From Jiella flava (lineage in GTDB: Bacteria; Pseudomonadota; Alphaproteobacteria; Rhizobiales; Rhizobiaceae), in the NCBI RefSeq assembly GCF_017349315.1, contig NZ_JAFMPP010000011.1, forward strand, positions 1-64,000: a DNA stretch of 64,000 nt. Direction: 5' to 3'. A program made the position numbers and the translations under genes. Positions 41,027 through 49,594 of this stretch are shown in pieces (position 1 is the first letter of the stretch; each line of letters starts with the position of its first letter). The notes beneath the pieces are model-generated. The model was not told the origin of the DNA, did not search any database, and saw only the letters and a program-made list of their open reading frames with translations.

Positions 41027-43185
41027 TCGGCCGGCCTTGTGGCGCGACGTTTTGTATCAGGCGTCGGCGTGCCGGCGCGCTCGGCGCGCACCGTGTGAAG
41101 ATGCAAAGCGATGGCGGCGACGGCGAGACCAAAGCCGATTTCGTCGGTCAAGGGCAGCGCGGCGATCAGCGTGAAGGCGGCCGCCGCCGCGATCAGGCGC
41201 TGCCACCAGCGCATCGGGCCGATCAGATAGCCGATCGCCGCCGCGCCCCACAGGCCGATGGCAAGGCACGCCTTCACCAGGATATAGGCGACCGCCAGCG
41301 GATAGCCGATCTCGGCCGCCAGCGGCCCGCCGTCCTGCAGCATCAAGGCCGGCGTATAGACCGCCATGAACGGAATGACGAAGCCGGCGAGCGCCACCTT
41401 CACCGCCTCGAAGGAGATGCGCAGGCCGGGAGCCTTGGCGATCGGCGCGGCGGCGAAACAGGCGAGCGCCACCGGCGGCGTCAGGTCCGCCAGGATGCCG
41501 AAATAGAAGACGAACATATGGGACACGATCAGCGGCACGCCGAGGGCGAGCAGCGCCGGGCCGGCGATCGACGAGGTAATGATGTAGTTTGGGATCGTCG
41601 GGATACCCATGCCGAGGATCAGGCAGGTGATCATCGTCAGCACCAGCGACAAGAACAGCGAGGTGGCGCCGACCGAGACGATGAACTGGCCGAAGGTGTT
41701 GGCGACGCCGGTGAGCGTCATGGTGCCGACGATGATGCCGACAATGGCACAGGCGATGCCGACCGGCAGGGCGGTCTTGGCGCCGTCGGCAAGCGCGTCG
41801 CGCACCGCGATCAGCGTTTCGCGCCCGCCCTTGAGGAAGGCGCAGGCGACGACCAGCACGGCGATCGCCACGACGATCGGCATGATGCCGTATTCGAAGA
41901 AGGCCGCGGCCGAGAGGCCGATGACGATCCAGAACACGATGCGGATCGCCAGGCCCGGCATGCGGGTGGCGAGCGGCGCGCCCAGAATTAGCAGAGCGGT
42001 CAAGGCGAGGCCGATCGTCCCGGCATAAAGCGGCGTGTAGCCGGCAAACAACAGCCAGACGAGGACGGCGAGTGGCAGGATCAGATACCAGCCGGTCTTC
42101 AGCGCGCCCCAGGCGGACGGAATATCCTCCTTGGCGAGCCCGAGAAGGTTCCGCTTGCCGGCTTCCAGATGCACCATCCAGAACACCGAGGCGAAATACA
42201 AAATCGCCGGGATCAGCGCGGCGGTCACCACCTCGGCATAGGCGACGTTCAGCGTCTCGGCCATGATGAAGGCGACGGCACCCATCACCGGCGGCATGAT
42301 CTGTCCGCCCATCGACGACGTCGCTTCGACGCCGCCGGCAAATTCCGGCCGGTAGCCGAAGCGCTTCATCAGCGGAATCGTGAACTGGCCGGTGGTGACG
42401 ACATTGGCGACGCCCGATCCCGAGATCGTACCCATCAGGCCGGAGGAAAACACCGCCACCTTGGCCGCGCCGCCCTTGGCGCCGCCGACGAGCCCGAGGG
42501 CGACGTCGGTGAACAGCTTGATCATCCCGGCGCGCTCGAGGAATGAGCCGAACAGGATGAACAGGAAGATGTAGCTCGACGAGACATAGGTCGGGATGCC
42601 GTAGATGCCCTCGGTGCCGAACGCCATGTGATCGATCACCTGCGAGAATGCATAGCCGCGGGTGACGAAGGGCGAGGGCAGATACTGGCCGAACAGGCAG
42701 TAGGCGAGGAACAGGCCGGCGATGATTGGCAGCGCCGATCCCATGATCCGCCAGGTGGCGACGAACAGGACGGCGAGGGCCACGACGCCGACGACGGTGT
42801 CTTGCAGGAGCGGCGAGCCGGCTCTGAAGATCAGCGCCTTGTATTCCCACCATTGATAGGCGGCGACCGCCATACCGCAGAGGCCGAGCAGCCAGAACAG
42901 CGCTCTGACAGTCTTCGGCTCCCGTTTGACCGCGGCGACCAGCGGCAGGCCGAGCAGGCAGAGAAAGCCGACATGCGCGGCGCGCACGATCTGGCTCGGC
43001 AGATCCCACAGATGCGCGGCGGTGAGGAGCTGGAAGGTGGAAAAGGCGATGGCGATCAGGAAGAGCATCTGCCCTTCGCGGCTGACCGGAAAGCTCGAGG
43101 CGAGAGGATCGTGCAGCTCGCGCCGCTCCTCGGGCATTGCCATGTCGTCGGCCCGGCCTCCCGTTTTCGAACCCTGTTCGCCCAT
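41023..43185 (-). CDS. TRAP transporter fused permease (4TM-12TM)
   Basis: This 720-residue membrane protein combines the small (DctQ-like) and large (DctM-like) TRAP subunits, as in TAXI-type systems that import carboxylates such as glutamate. The large subunit region includes FSSGLMGTISGSGVANVVTTG and the later LILGMGIPTIPNYIITSSI segment. I chose the ATG at 43185, which follows GGAGGGA; a second start at 43143 (MAMPEERREL) is possible. The TAXI binding-protein gene that usually precedes it is absent. Confidence 0.94.
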   Translation of the reverse strand: MGEQGSKTGGRADDMAMPEERRELHDPLASSFPVSREGQMLFLIAIAFSTFQLLTAAHLWDLPSQIVRAAHVGFLCLLGLPLVAAVKREPKTVRALFWLLGLCGMAVAAYQWWEYKALIFRAGSPLLQDTVVGVVALAVLFVATWRIMGSALPIIAGLFLAYCLFGQYLPSPFVTRGYAFSQVIDHMAFGTEGIYGIPTYVSSSYIFLFILFGSFLERAGMIKLFTDVALGLVGGAKGGAAKVAVFSSGLMGTISGSGVANVVTTGQFTIPLMKRFGYRPEFAGGVEATSSMGGQIMPPVMGAVAFIMAETLNVAYAEVVTAALIPAILYFASVFWMVHLEAGKRNLLGLAKEDIPSAWGALKTGWYLILPLAVLVWLLFAGYTPLYAGTIGLALTALLILGAPLATRMPGLAIRIVFWIVIGLSAAAFFEYGIMPIVVAIAVLVVACAFLKGGRETLIAVRDALADGAKTALPVGIACAIVGIIVGTMTLTGVANTFGQFIVSVGATSLFLSLVLTMITCLILGMGIPTIPNYIITSSIAGPALLALGVPLIVSHMFVFYFGILADLTPPVALACFAAAPIAKAPGLRISFEAVKVALAGFVIPFMAVYTPALMLQDGGPLAAEIGYPLAVAYILVKACLAIGLWGAAAIGYLIGPMRWWQRLIAAAAAFTLIAALPLTDEIGFGLAVAAIALHLHTVRAERAGTPTPDTKRRATRPAE

Positions 43186-43443
43186 GCCGGCGGTCCCTCC
43201 CAAGACGTCAGGCGCGAAGAGTAGCCTTGGCGCTCAGCGAGCGCAAACGCCGCATCCGCGGCGAAGTTGATGGCGAAATCATGGATTGTGCCGATAGGGA
43301 ATGCATAGCCGGCGCGGCGGTTCGGGCCATGGTTTTGCCGTGGTGATGCGGTTGCCATCGCGCACGCTTTGGGATCATGCTGGTTTCGATGCGGCAGCGC
43401 CGGAGCGGCCAATGGCGTCGACTGTCAAATCGAGTGAGGGCGG

Positions 43444-44316
43444 ATGAAAGCGATCCTGGTGCCGGCGGAAAGCCATGGTGATGGCGAACACGCCTTGCGG
43501 ATGGCGGCTGAGGTCGCCCGCCGGTTTGCCGGCCATGTCGAGGCCTTCGCCCTGCAAATGCCGCCGCTGGTCAATCTCACCTGGGATCCGGCGGGTGTCG
43601 CGATCATGAACGGTGCCGACTTCGATCACCGCCGCAACCGCGACGAGGCACGCGAGCTCACCGAGCGGGTGATGCGAGAGGCCGACGTGCCGATTGCGCC
43701 GGGCGAGGGCGACGGTGGCGCCGAGGCGTTGGCGGGAGTGAGCGCTCGGAGCGGGCCGCGCTGGTCGTGGAACGACAAGCCGATGGCCGGGGACGCGTTT
43801 CTCGGCTGCTATGGGCGGGTTTTCGATCTGACCGTCGTCGGCCGTCCGAGCCCGGAGGGTGCCTCGATCACCTCGCTGGAATCGGCTTTGTTCGAAAGCG
43901 GTGGGCCGATTTTGATCGCGCCGCCGATGCGGCTGGAGACAGGCTTTGGCGAGAGCATCGCGGTTGCCTGGAACGGCTCCAGCGAAACCGCCCGCACCAT
44001 CGCTTTCGCCCGACCGTTTTTGCGAATGGCAAAACGGGTCGTCGTCCTGGCCGACGATGGCGGGCTCGGTGATCAGCCGTCGGGCGCACTGGTTCAGCGG
44101 CGGCTTGCGGCGAGCGGTCTCGACGTGGAATTGAAGCTGCTGCCATCCGGCGGCATCCGCTCCGGCGAGACGATCCTGGCTGAAACCCGGGCGCTCGGCT
44201 GTGATCTCTTGCTGAAGGGCGCCTACACCCAGAGCCGCCTGCGGCAGATGATCTTCGGCGGGGCGACCAGCGGCATTCTCGCCAAGGCCGATCTGCCAGT
44301 GTTCATGGCTCACTAG
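43444..44316 (+). CDS. Tandem universal stress protein
   Basis: This 290-residue protein has two UspA-type domains, roughly 1-140 and 150-290. The first begins MKAILVPAESHGDGEHALRMA and the second ESIAVAWNGSSETARTI, the usual first strand and helix. The C-terminus has LLLKGAYTQSRLRQMIFGG, the G-X-Y-(T/G)-X-S-R nucleotide-loop pattern of ATP-binding members. A GAGGG site lies just before the ATG. The gene stands alone. The stop codon is followed at once by a mosaic repeat copy. Confidence 0.88.
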   Translation: MKAILVPAESHGDGEHALRMAAEVARRFAGHVEAFALQMPPLVNLTWDPAGVAIMNGADFDHRRNRDEARELTERVMREADVPIAPGEGDGGAEALAGVSARSGPRWSWNDKPMAGDAFLGCYGRVFDLTVVGRPSPEGASITSLESALFESGGPILIAPPMRLETGFGESIAVAWNGSSETARTIAFARPFLRMAKRVVVLADDGGLGDQPSGALVQRRLAASGLDVELKLLPSGGIRSGETILAETRALGCDLLLKGAYTQSRLRQMIFGGATSGILAKADLPVFMAH

Positions 44317-44377
44317 CCCTTTGAATCGACGCATCGTGCGTTGCCGAAAATCGATTCCGATTTTCGGGCCGATGCTG
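44317..44377 (+). repeat. Intergenic mosaic repeat, partial copy C
   Basis: From the base after the universal-stress stop codon, this stretch matches the right half of copies A and B (CCTTTGAATCGACGCATCGT onward, ending GGGCCGATGCTG), with a few differences. The left half is missing. Confidence 0.8.
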
Positions 44378-44433
44378 CAGAACGAAATGCGATCAGCCGG
44401 AATCGCTATTCCGCTCCAAGCCCTTGTTTTACC

Positions 44434-44477
44434 GCATGATGGGATCCGAAACGTCATGCAACGTTTCGGCATCATGC
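44434..44477. repeat. Inverted repeat next to mosaic copy C
   Basis: GCATGATG plus CCGAAACG on the left (44434-44441, 44446-44453) match CGTTTCGG plus CATCATGC on the right (44462-44469, 44470-44477). The arms allow a long imperfect hairpin. The GCATGAT...CCGAAA pattern resembles another module of rhizobial mosaic repeats. The rest of the 349-bp gap to 44665 shows nothing more. Confidence 0.65.
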
Positions 44478-44665
44478 TCTCATGCCGCTTTCACGGATGC
44501 GTGTCGATCGTTTCCAACAACGACATGAAGGGCGCCGCACGCCGGTATGGTTTCGTAGAGGTAATCGAAACTATCGCAACGTAAGATAATTTTAACCAAA
44601 GCCGAGGACAGTCCGATCTCTGGCACGAGACGACGACGACGGCGTGCGGCCCAACGAGGCGAAAG

Positions 44666-45070
44666 ATGGATCTGTCGAGGCTTATCGCGTGCGTGGCGGT
44701 TGTTCTGGCGATGGGCGGCAAGAGTGCGGTCGCGCAAGACCCTGTCATCGATCCGGCCGGACCATTCCGGCTCGGCGAAGGGTTCGCCGATGAACCGGCG
44801 ACCTGCGCCAGCCTGCCGGCCTGGATCGAAAAAGCGCCGGATTACGACGGTCGAATCAGCATGACGATCACCGGGCCTTTGCGGGAAAGTCATTGGGATG
44901 GCGCTCTGGCCTATCTCGTGATGTGCGATCCGAAGGGCGTCGAGGTGACCTGCGTGACCTACGCTCCGCATGTGATCGATCCCGCCAAGAGCGTGATGCT
45001 GGCCGGCGGCTATCGTCACGTCGGCGCCAGACGGGTCATTCTCGATCCATGCCTCGCCTATGACGAGTAG
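44666..45070 (+). CDS. Small exported protein of unknown function
   Basis: This 134-residue protein has a signal peptide (MDLSRLIACVAVVLAMGG, cleavage near SAVAQ, about 23). The mature part contains four cysteines (ATCAS, LVMCDP, VTCVTY, LDPCLA), enough for two disulfides. It resembles no family I know. A GCGAAAG site precedes the ATG. It is transcribed towards the transpeptidase gene 50 bp downstream, but a link is not established. Confidence 0.65.
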   Translation: MDLSRLIACVAVVLAMGGKSAVAQDPVIDPAGPFRLGEGFADEPATCASLPAWIEKAPDYDGRISMTITGPLRESHWDGALAYLVMCDPKGVEVTCVTYAPHVIDPAKSVMLAGGYRHVGARRVILDPCLAYDE

Positions 45071-45120
45071 CCTGCAGGTGACGAGCCGCCCTGTCTGATC
45101 CGCCCCGAGACGAGACCATC

Positions 45121-46875
45121 ATGCGAAATGCCTCCCGAATCATCATTGGCGTCGTCGCCTTCGCGGCGGTCTATGCGGTCATCTTCCTGCGGCTTGCCCA
45201 GTTCGGCATGAGCGAAACCGGCGACGATGCACCGGTCGCCTTCAGCCCGTCGGTCGCCCGGCCGGATATCCTCGATCGCAACGGCACGCTGCTCGCGGTC
45301 GATCTGCCGACCGGCTCGGTCTATGCCGAGCCGAGCCGCATCGTCGATGTCGATGAGGCGGTCGAAAAGCTGACCAGCGTTCTGACCGATCTCGACGCCG
45401 CCAAGCTCTATCGCCAGCTGTCCAACAAAAAGGCGCGTTTCACCTGGATCCGGCGCAAGATCACGCCGGCCGAGCGGCAGGCCATCTTCGAGCAGGGTGT
45501 TCCGGGCGTCGGCTTTCGCGACGAGACCATGCGGCTTTATCCGAACGGGACGAATGGCGCGCATTTCCTCGGTGCGGTCAATGTCGACAATCGCGGCATC
45601 GCCGGCATCGAGAAGTGGATCGACCAGCAGGGCTTGGGCGATCTGCGCCAGACCGGCATCGACTTCAAACGGGAGGGGCTGGAGCCGGTCCAACTCAGCA
45701 TGGACCTGCGCATCCAGCACGCGCTGCGCGACGAGCTGGCGAAGGCGGTCGACAAGTTCAGCGCCATCGCGGCCTCCGGCCTTGTCCTCGACGTCACCAA
45801 TGGCGAGGTGATCGCGCTCGCCTCGCTGCCGGACTTCGATCCAAACCAGCCGGCCGACGCGTTGAAGTCGGATCGCATCAACCGGATCAATGTCGGCGTC
45901 TATGAGATGGGCTCGACCTTCAAGGCGCTGAACACCGCCCTGGCGCTGGAGTCCGGGCAATTCAACGTTCATTCGGTGCTCGACGCCAGCCGGCCGCTGC
46001 AGTTCGGTCGCTTCCGGATCCACGACTTTCATGCCGAGAACCGGCCGCTGTCGATGCCGGAGGCGTTCATCTACTCGTCGAATATCGCGATGGCCCGGAT
46101 GGCGACGCAGATCGGAATTGACAGCCAGCGGCGGTTCCTGAAGCGGTTCGGCCAACTCGACCGCCTGACCACCGAGCTGCCGGAAAGCGCCAGCCCCATT
46201 CTTCCCAGGAACTGGCAGATCCTCAATACGGCAACGATCTCCTTCGGCCACGGTCTCGCCGTCACGCCGCTGCAGGCCTCGATGGCGGTCGCGGCTCTTG
46301 TGAATGGCGGTAATCTCATCCGCCCGACCTTCATCAAGGGCAGGGAGGTCGCACCGCGCCTCTTGGGCCAGCATCTCGTCTCCGATCAGACGGGCGAGGC
46401 CCTGCGCTACATGATGCGTCTCAACGCCGAGGCGGGCTCGGCCCGCAAGGCGGAAGTGCCGGGCTACTACATGGGCGGCAAGACCGGAACGGCGGAAAAG
46501 GTGGTCGGGGGCCGCTACTCCAAGGACAAGGTGCTGACCTCCTTCATGGGTGTCGTGCCGGCCGAAAAACCCCGCTATCTCTTCCTTGTGATGCTCGACG
46601 AGCCGAAGGCGCTGAAAGAGACCTATGGCTTTCGCGCCTCGGGCTGGAACGCAGTGCCGGTCGCCGGTGGGGTGATCAAGCGGATCGTGCCGATGCTCGG
46701 CATCGCGCCATCGGCGGCGCCGCGCGATCCGTTTCCGCAGACGGTCCGGGCCCGCGCCTTCGGCTGGGAGCATTTCGTCGGCCACGACATCACCCGCGGG
46801 CTGCCTTCGATCGAAGCCTCCTGGGCGGTGCCTGTCCGGGAAGAAAACGACGTGCCGGAAGAGATTCAGCAGTAG
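45121..46875 (+). CDS. FtsI/PBP2-type peptidoglycan D,D-transpeptidase
   Basis: This 584-residue penicillin-binding protein has one N-terminal membrane anchor (about 6-25), a PBP dimerisation domain (RPDILDRNGTLLA and AGIEKWIDQQGL segments) and a transpeptidase domain. The active-site motifs are S265-T-F-K268, S319-S-N321 and K454-T-G. Similarity is greatest to FtsI (PBP3), the septal cross-linking enzyme. It lies outside a dcw division cluster, beside unrelated genes, so it may be a second FtsI-like enzyme or a relocated ftsI. Confidence 0.94.
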   Translation: MRNASRIIIGVVAFAAVYAVIFLRLAQFGMSETGDDAPVAFSPSVARPDILDRNGTLLAVDLPTGSVYAEPSRIVDVDEAVEKLTSVLTDLDAAKLYRQLSNKKARFTWIRRKITPAERQAIFEQGVPGVGFRDETMRLYPNGTNGAHFLGAVNVDNRGIAGIEKWIDQQGLGDLRQTGIDFKREGLEPVQLSMDLRIQHALRDELAKAVDKFSAIAASGLVLDVTNGEVIALASLPDFDPNQPADALKSDRINRINVGVYEMGSTFKALNTALALESGQFNVHSVLDASRPLQFGRFRIHDFHAENRPLSMPEAFIYSSNIAMARMATQIGIDSQRRFLKRFGQLDRLTTELPESASPILPRNWQILNTATISFGHGLAVTPLQASMAVAALVNGGNLIRPTFIKGREVAPRLLGQHLVSDQTGEALRYMMRLNAEAGSARKAEVPGYYMGGKTGTAEKVVGGRYSKDKVLTSFMGVVPAEKPRYLFLVMLDEPKALKETYGFRASGWNAVPVAGGVIKRIVPMLGIAPSAAPRDPFPQTVRARAFGWEHFVGHDITRGLPSIEASWAVPVREENDVPEEIQQ

Positions 46876-46896
46876 CGCCTGGGGCCGCCGCGGCTC

Positions 46897-47304
46897 TCAG
46901 TCGCTCTCGGTCAAGTCCGGGCAGCGCTGCGCCGCGAGTTTGCCGTCCAGTTCCGTCAGCGTCTTCTCCATCAGCCGCATCATCCGCTCGAGCTCCTGGC
47001 TCTGCTCACGCAGGATCTGGCGCTGCGACACCAGGCGCGATTTCAGGGCGACCCAACATTCGGGACGGTCCCCCGGCATTTCGTGAAGATCGACGATCTG
47101 CTTCACCTCGGTCAGCGGAAAGCCGAGCGTGGCAAATCGGGCGATCAGCTTCAGGCGATCGCGATCCTCGCGGGAATAGATGCGCATCGAGCCGAGGCGA
47201 GTCGGGCGGATCAGCCCCCGCTCCTCGTAAAAGCGCAAGGTGCGCAGGGTCAGGCCGAACTCAGCCGCGAGCTCCTTGATGAAGAAGGTGTCTCTGTCCG
47301 ACAT
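46897..47304 (-). CDS. MerR-family transcriptional regulator
   Basis: This 135-residue regulator has an N-terminal winged helix (FFIKELAAEFGLTLRTLRFYEERGLI) and a coiled-coil dimerisation helix (about 80-125). Only two cysteines are present (PECW and QRCPD), without the spacing of metal-sensing MerR proteins. It is convergent with the transpeptidase gene. An inverted repeat at 47348-47369 lies 44 bp upstream of its start. The effector is unknown. Confidence 0.92.
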   Translation of the reverse strand: MSDRDTFFIKELAAEFGLTLRTLRFYEERGLIRPTRLGSMRIYSREDRDRLKLIARFATLGFPLTEVKQIVDLHEMPGDRPECWVALKSRLVSQRQILREQSQELERMMRLMEKTLTELDGKLAAQRCPDLTESD

Positions 47305-47347
47305 GGTGCGATCACTCGCTGACCTTCAGGGTTGGCAGTGCGACGGC

Positions 47348-47369
47348 CACTCGGTGGGTCGACCGAGTG
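47348..47369. promoter_or_regulatory. Inverted repeat upstream of the MerR gene
   Basis: CACTCGGT (47348-47355) and ACCGAGTG (47362-47369) form a perfect 8-bp inverted repeat around GGGTCG. It lies between the MerR start and the end of the upstream gene. It could be the MerR operator or a terminator for the upstream gene; no T-run favours the latter. Confidence 0.5.
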
Positions 47370-47471
47370 TCCGCGGAACGTGCACGGTTTTATCATGAAC
47401 AATCACATTTGCGATGATAAATGCACCGAAGTGAACTATTTTGCCGCGCTGCGCGTGACAGCATCGGCCAC

Positions 47472-47813
47472 CTATTGCCGAACGGCAAGGCTGACGCGTT
47501 CGGCGGCTTCGCCCTCCGAACGCCAGGCGAGGCGAAAGAACGGTTCGAGGAACCGCTTCCACGACTCGTCGATGAAGGTGACGGCTAAGCAGCCCTTGTG
47601 ATCCTGCATAGCGATGACGACGCGTCGCGGCAGCCGGCGGCCTTCGACCATCAGAAACAGATTCTGCGCCATCGCATAGGTGCGGCGCAGGCGTTCGATG
47701 CGATCGGGCTCGTCGTCCTTAAAATGGGCTTTCAGGATCGGGACATACTCGGCAGCGAGTTGGCGGTCCTGAAAGCTGTCACCCTCGCCGAGATGCCAGT
47801 CTTCGAGTGTCAT
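47472..47813 (-). CDS. Protein of unknown function
   Basis: I do not recognise this 113-residue protein. It looks genuinely coded: GAGGAA precedes the ATG at a suitable distance, and the product has a balanced, soluble composition with two compact segments (RRTYAMAQNLFLMVEGRRLPRR and FIDESWKRFLEPFFRLAWR, in part). It has no signal peptide or membrane segment. It is read in the same direction as the MerR gene, 167 bp upstream of it. Confidence 0.6.
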   Translation of the reverse strand: MTLEDWHLGEGDSFQDRQLAAEYVPILKAHFKDDEPDRIERLRRTYAMAQNLFLMVEGRRLPRRVVIAMQDHKGCLAVTFIDESWKRFLEPFFRLAWRSEGEAAERVSLAVRQ

Positions 47814-48045
47814 GGGGCATCATTCCTCAATGGATAATACAATCTATCAGTGTTTAAAATTTTGTCTTCTCTTTATGAGTGTCGATTACGCGATCCTGAC
47901 TTCCGATACGGCAGATTGCACATGAATCCCGATATCCGGTCAATGCCATGGCAAAGCCCGCTGAAACTTGGCATAGCAGGCGCAAAAATGCCGGTGGCGG
48001 CGCTCGATTGTGTGCGTTCACCACCTCAAACGGAGATCGAACCCC

Positions 48046-48987
48046 ATGGATCAACGCGCGGTCATTTTCGACACCGATCCGGGTCAGGACGATGCGATCG
48101 CAATTTTGACGGCGCTCGCCTCGCCTGAACTCGATGTGCTCGGCATTGTGACGGTGGCCGGCAACATTCCCCTGGCGCTGACCACGAAGAACGCCCTGAA
48201 GCTGGTCGAGCTGGCCGGCCGGACCGACGTTCCGGTCTCTGCCGGCTGTGACCGCCCCCTAAGCCGCGCGCTCGTCACCGCCGAACATGTGCACGGTCAA
48301 ACCGGGCTCGACGGGCCCGATCTGCCCGAGCCGCAGACCAGGCCGGCGGACGGGCACGGCGTCGACTTCCTGATCGAGACGGTTCGGGCGCGGGCGCCCG
48401 GCACGGTGACGCTGCTCGCCCTCGGGCCGCTCACCAATGTCGCGCTGGCCTTCGCCAAGGCGCCGGACATCGCCACGCGGCTGAAAGAACTCGTGCTGAT
48501 GGGTGGCGGCTATTTCCAGGGTGGCAACATCACCCCGACGGCGGAATTCAATATCTATGTCGATCCGGAAGCCGCCGCGATGGTGTTTTGCTCCGGCGTC
48601 GCGCTCACCGTCCTGCCGCTCGACGTCACCCACCAGATGCTCTCGACCCGGGAACGCATTGCCGCCTTCAAGGCGATCGGCAACAAGGCCGGTGAGGCGG
48701 TCGCGGCGATGCTGTCCTTTTCCGAGCGCTTCGACGTCGAGAAATACAACTGGGAAGGCGCACCGCTGCACGACCCCTGCGTCACCGCCTTTGTCCTCGA
48801 TCCGTCGATCTTCAAAGGGCGGACGATCAATGTCGAGATCGAGACCAGCAGCCCGCTGACCCGCGGCATGACCGTCGCCGATTATTGGGGCGTCACCAAC
48901 CGGCCGAAAAACGCGCTTTGGATCCGCTCGGGCGACGCCGATCGCTTCTATGCGCTGCTGACCGAGCGGATCGCACGGCTGCCTTGA
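48046..48987 (+). CDS. Nucleoside hydrolase
   Basis: This 313-residue enzyme splits ribonucleosides into base and ribose. The calcium-binding DTDPGQDD motif is at residues 9-16. Other family segments are LLALGPLTNVALAF, LVLMGGGYFQGGNITPTAEFNIYVDPEAA in parts, and PLHDPCVTAFVLDP with the active-site histidine. I chose the ATG at 48046; an in-frame upstream start lacks similarity. Preference for purine or pyrimidine nucleosides cannot be read from the sequence. It stands alone. Confidence 0.94.
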   Translation: MDQRAVIFDTDPGQDDAIAILTALASPELDVLGIVTVAGNIPLALTTKNALKLVELAGRTDVPVSAGCDRPLSRALVTAEHVHGQTGLDGPDLPEPQTRPADGHGVDFLIETVRARAPGTVTLLALGPLTNVALAFAKAPDIATRLKELVLMGGGYFQGGNITPTAEFNIYVDPEAAAMVFCSGVALTVLPLDVTHQMLSTRERIAAFKAIGNKAGEAVAAMLSFSERFDVEKYNWEGAPLHDPCVTAFVLDPSIFKGRTINVEIETSSPLTRGMTVADYWGVTNRPKNALWIRSGDADRFYALLTERIARLP

Positions 48988-49594
48988 GGCCGTGCTTGGC
49001 GCCGTCTTTGCTGAACCCGCCGCGCCGTCGCTTGCGTCGCCCATCGTCTCGCGCGCCGTGCGTCCGATAGAACGCACCAAGGGCACGCGATCTTGTTGAT
49101 TGGACGCACCGGCCTGGAAATCGCTTCCGATTTTTGGCGACGTATGATGCTAAAAATCAAGACCTTAGAGCATCCCTCGGGCGTCCTGAAAGATACGCGG
49201 TGCTCTCCGAGACAGGGCGGGATTAGGACGCGACCGACCCGACCATCCCTCTCTCCAGGCCGGAAGCGCGATCAAGGCCACGCAAAAGGGCTTGGACGAT
49301 GCTGCCTGCTCGCCAGCGAGTGAGAGCGCATAATGGCGCGTGTCCATGCACTTGGCTCATCTTCGCCAGAAACTCAATGTTCATAAGATGCAAGGGGCGA
49401 TGTTCATTCGAATTTTCGGAATCACAATTCCGCGGACATACAATTATAACAGAAATTACACTTTTATGAACCAAATACAGGTTGCTTGACCAAGTTTTTT
49501 GCGACGCATAATGCATATCGGCCTGCGCGAGTCTTTAATACGTCACTGAAATGGCGTTAAGACGCTGTGCAATTACGGAAACTGAGAGGATTTT
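48988..49594. other. Long intergenic region with degenerate repeats and AT-rich end
   Basis: This 607-bp gap begins with G+C-rich sequence that includes worn versions of the mosaic repeat (GCGTCCGATAGAACGCACC at about 49059, and GGAAATCGCTTCCGATTTTTGGCG at about 49117 in part). From about 49370 it becomes AT-rich, which probably includes the acid phosphatase promoter. GAGAGGA lies before the next ATG. I see no gene. Confidence 0.5.

Noticed and set aside
43375-44475. Minus-strand frame opposite the universal stress protein
   Set aside because: The plus-strand protein has the expected tandem Usp pattern; this frame runs on into the mosaic repeat and has no domain.
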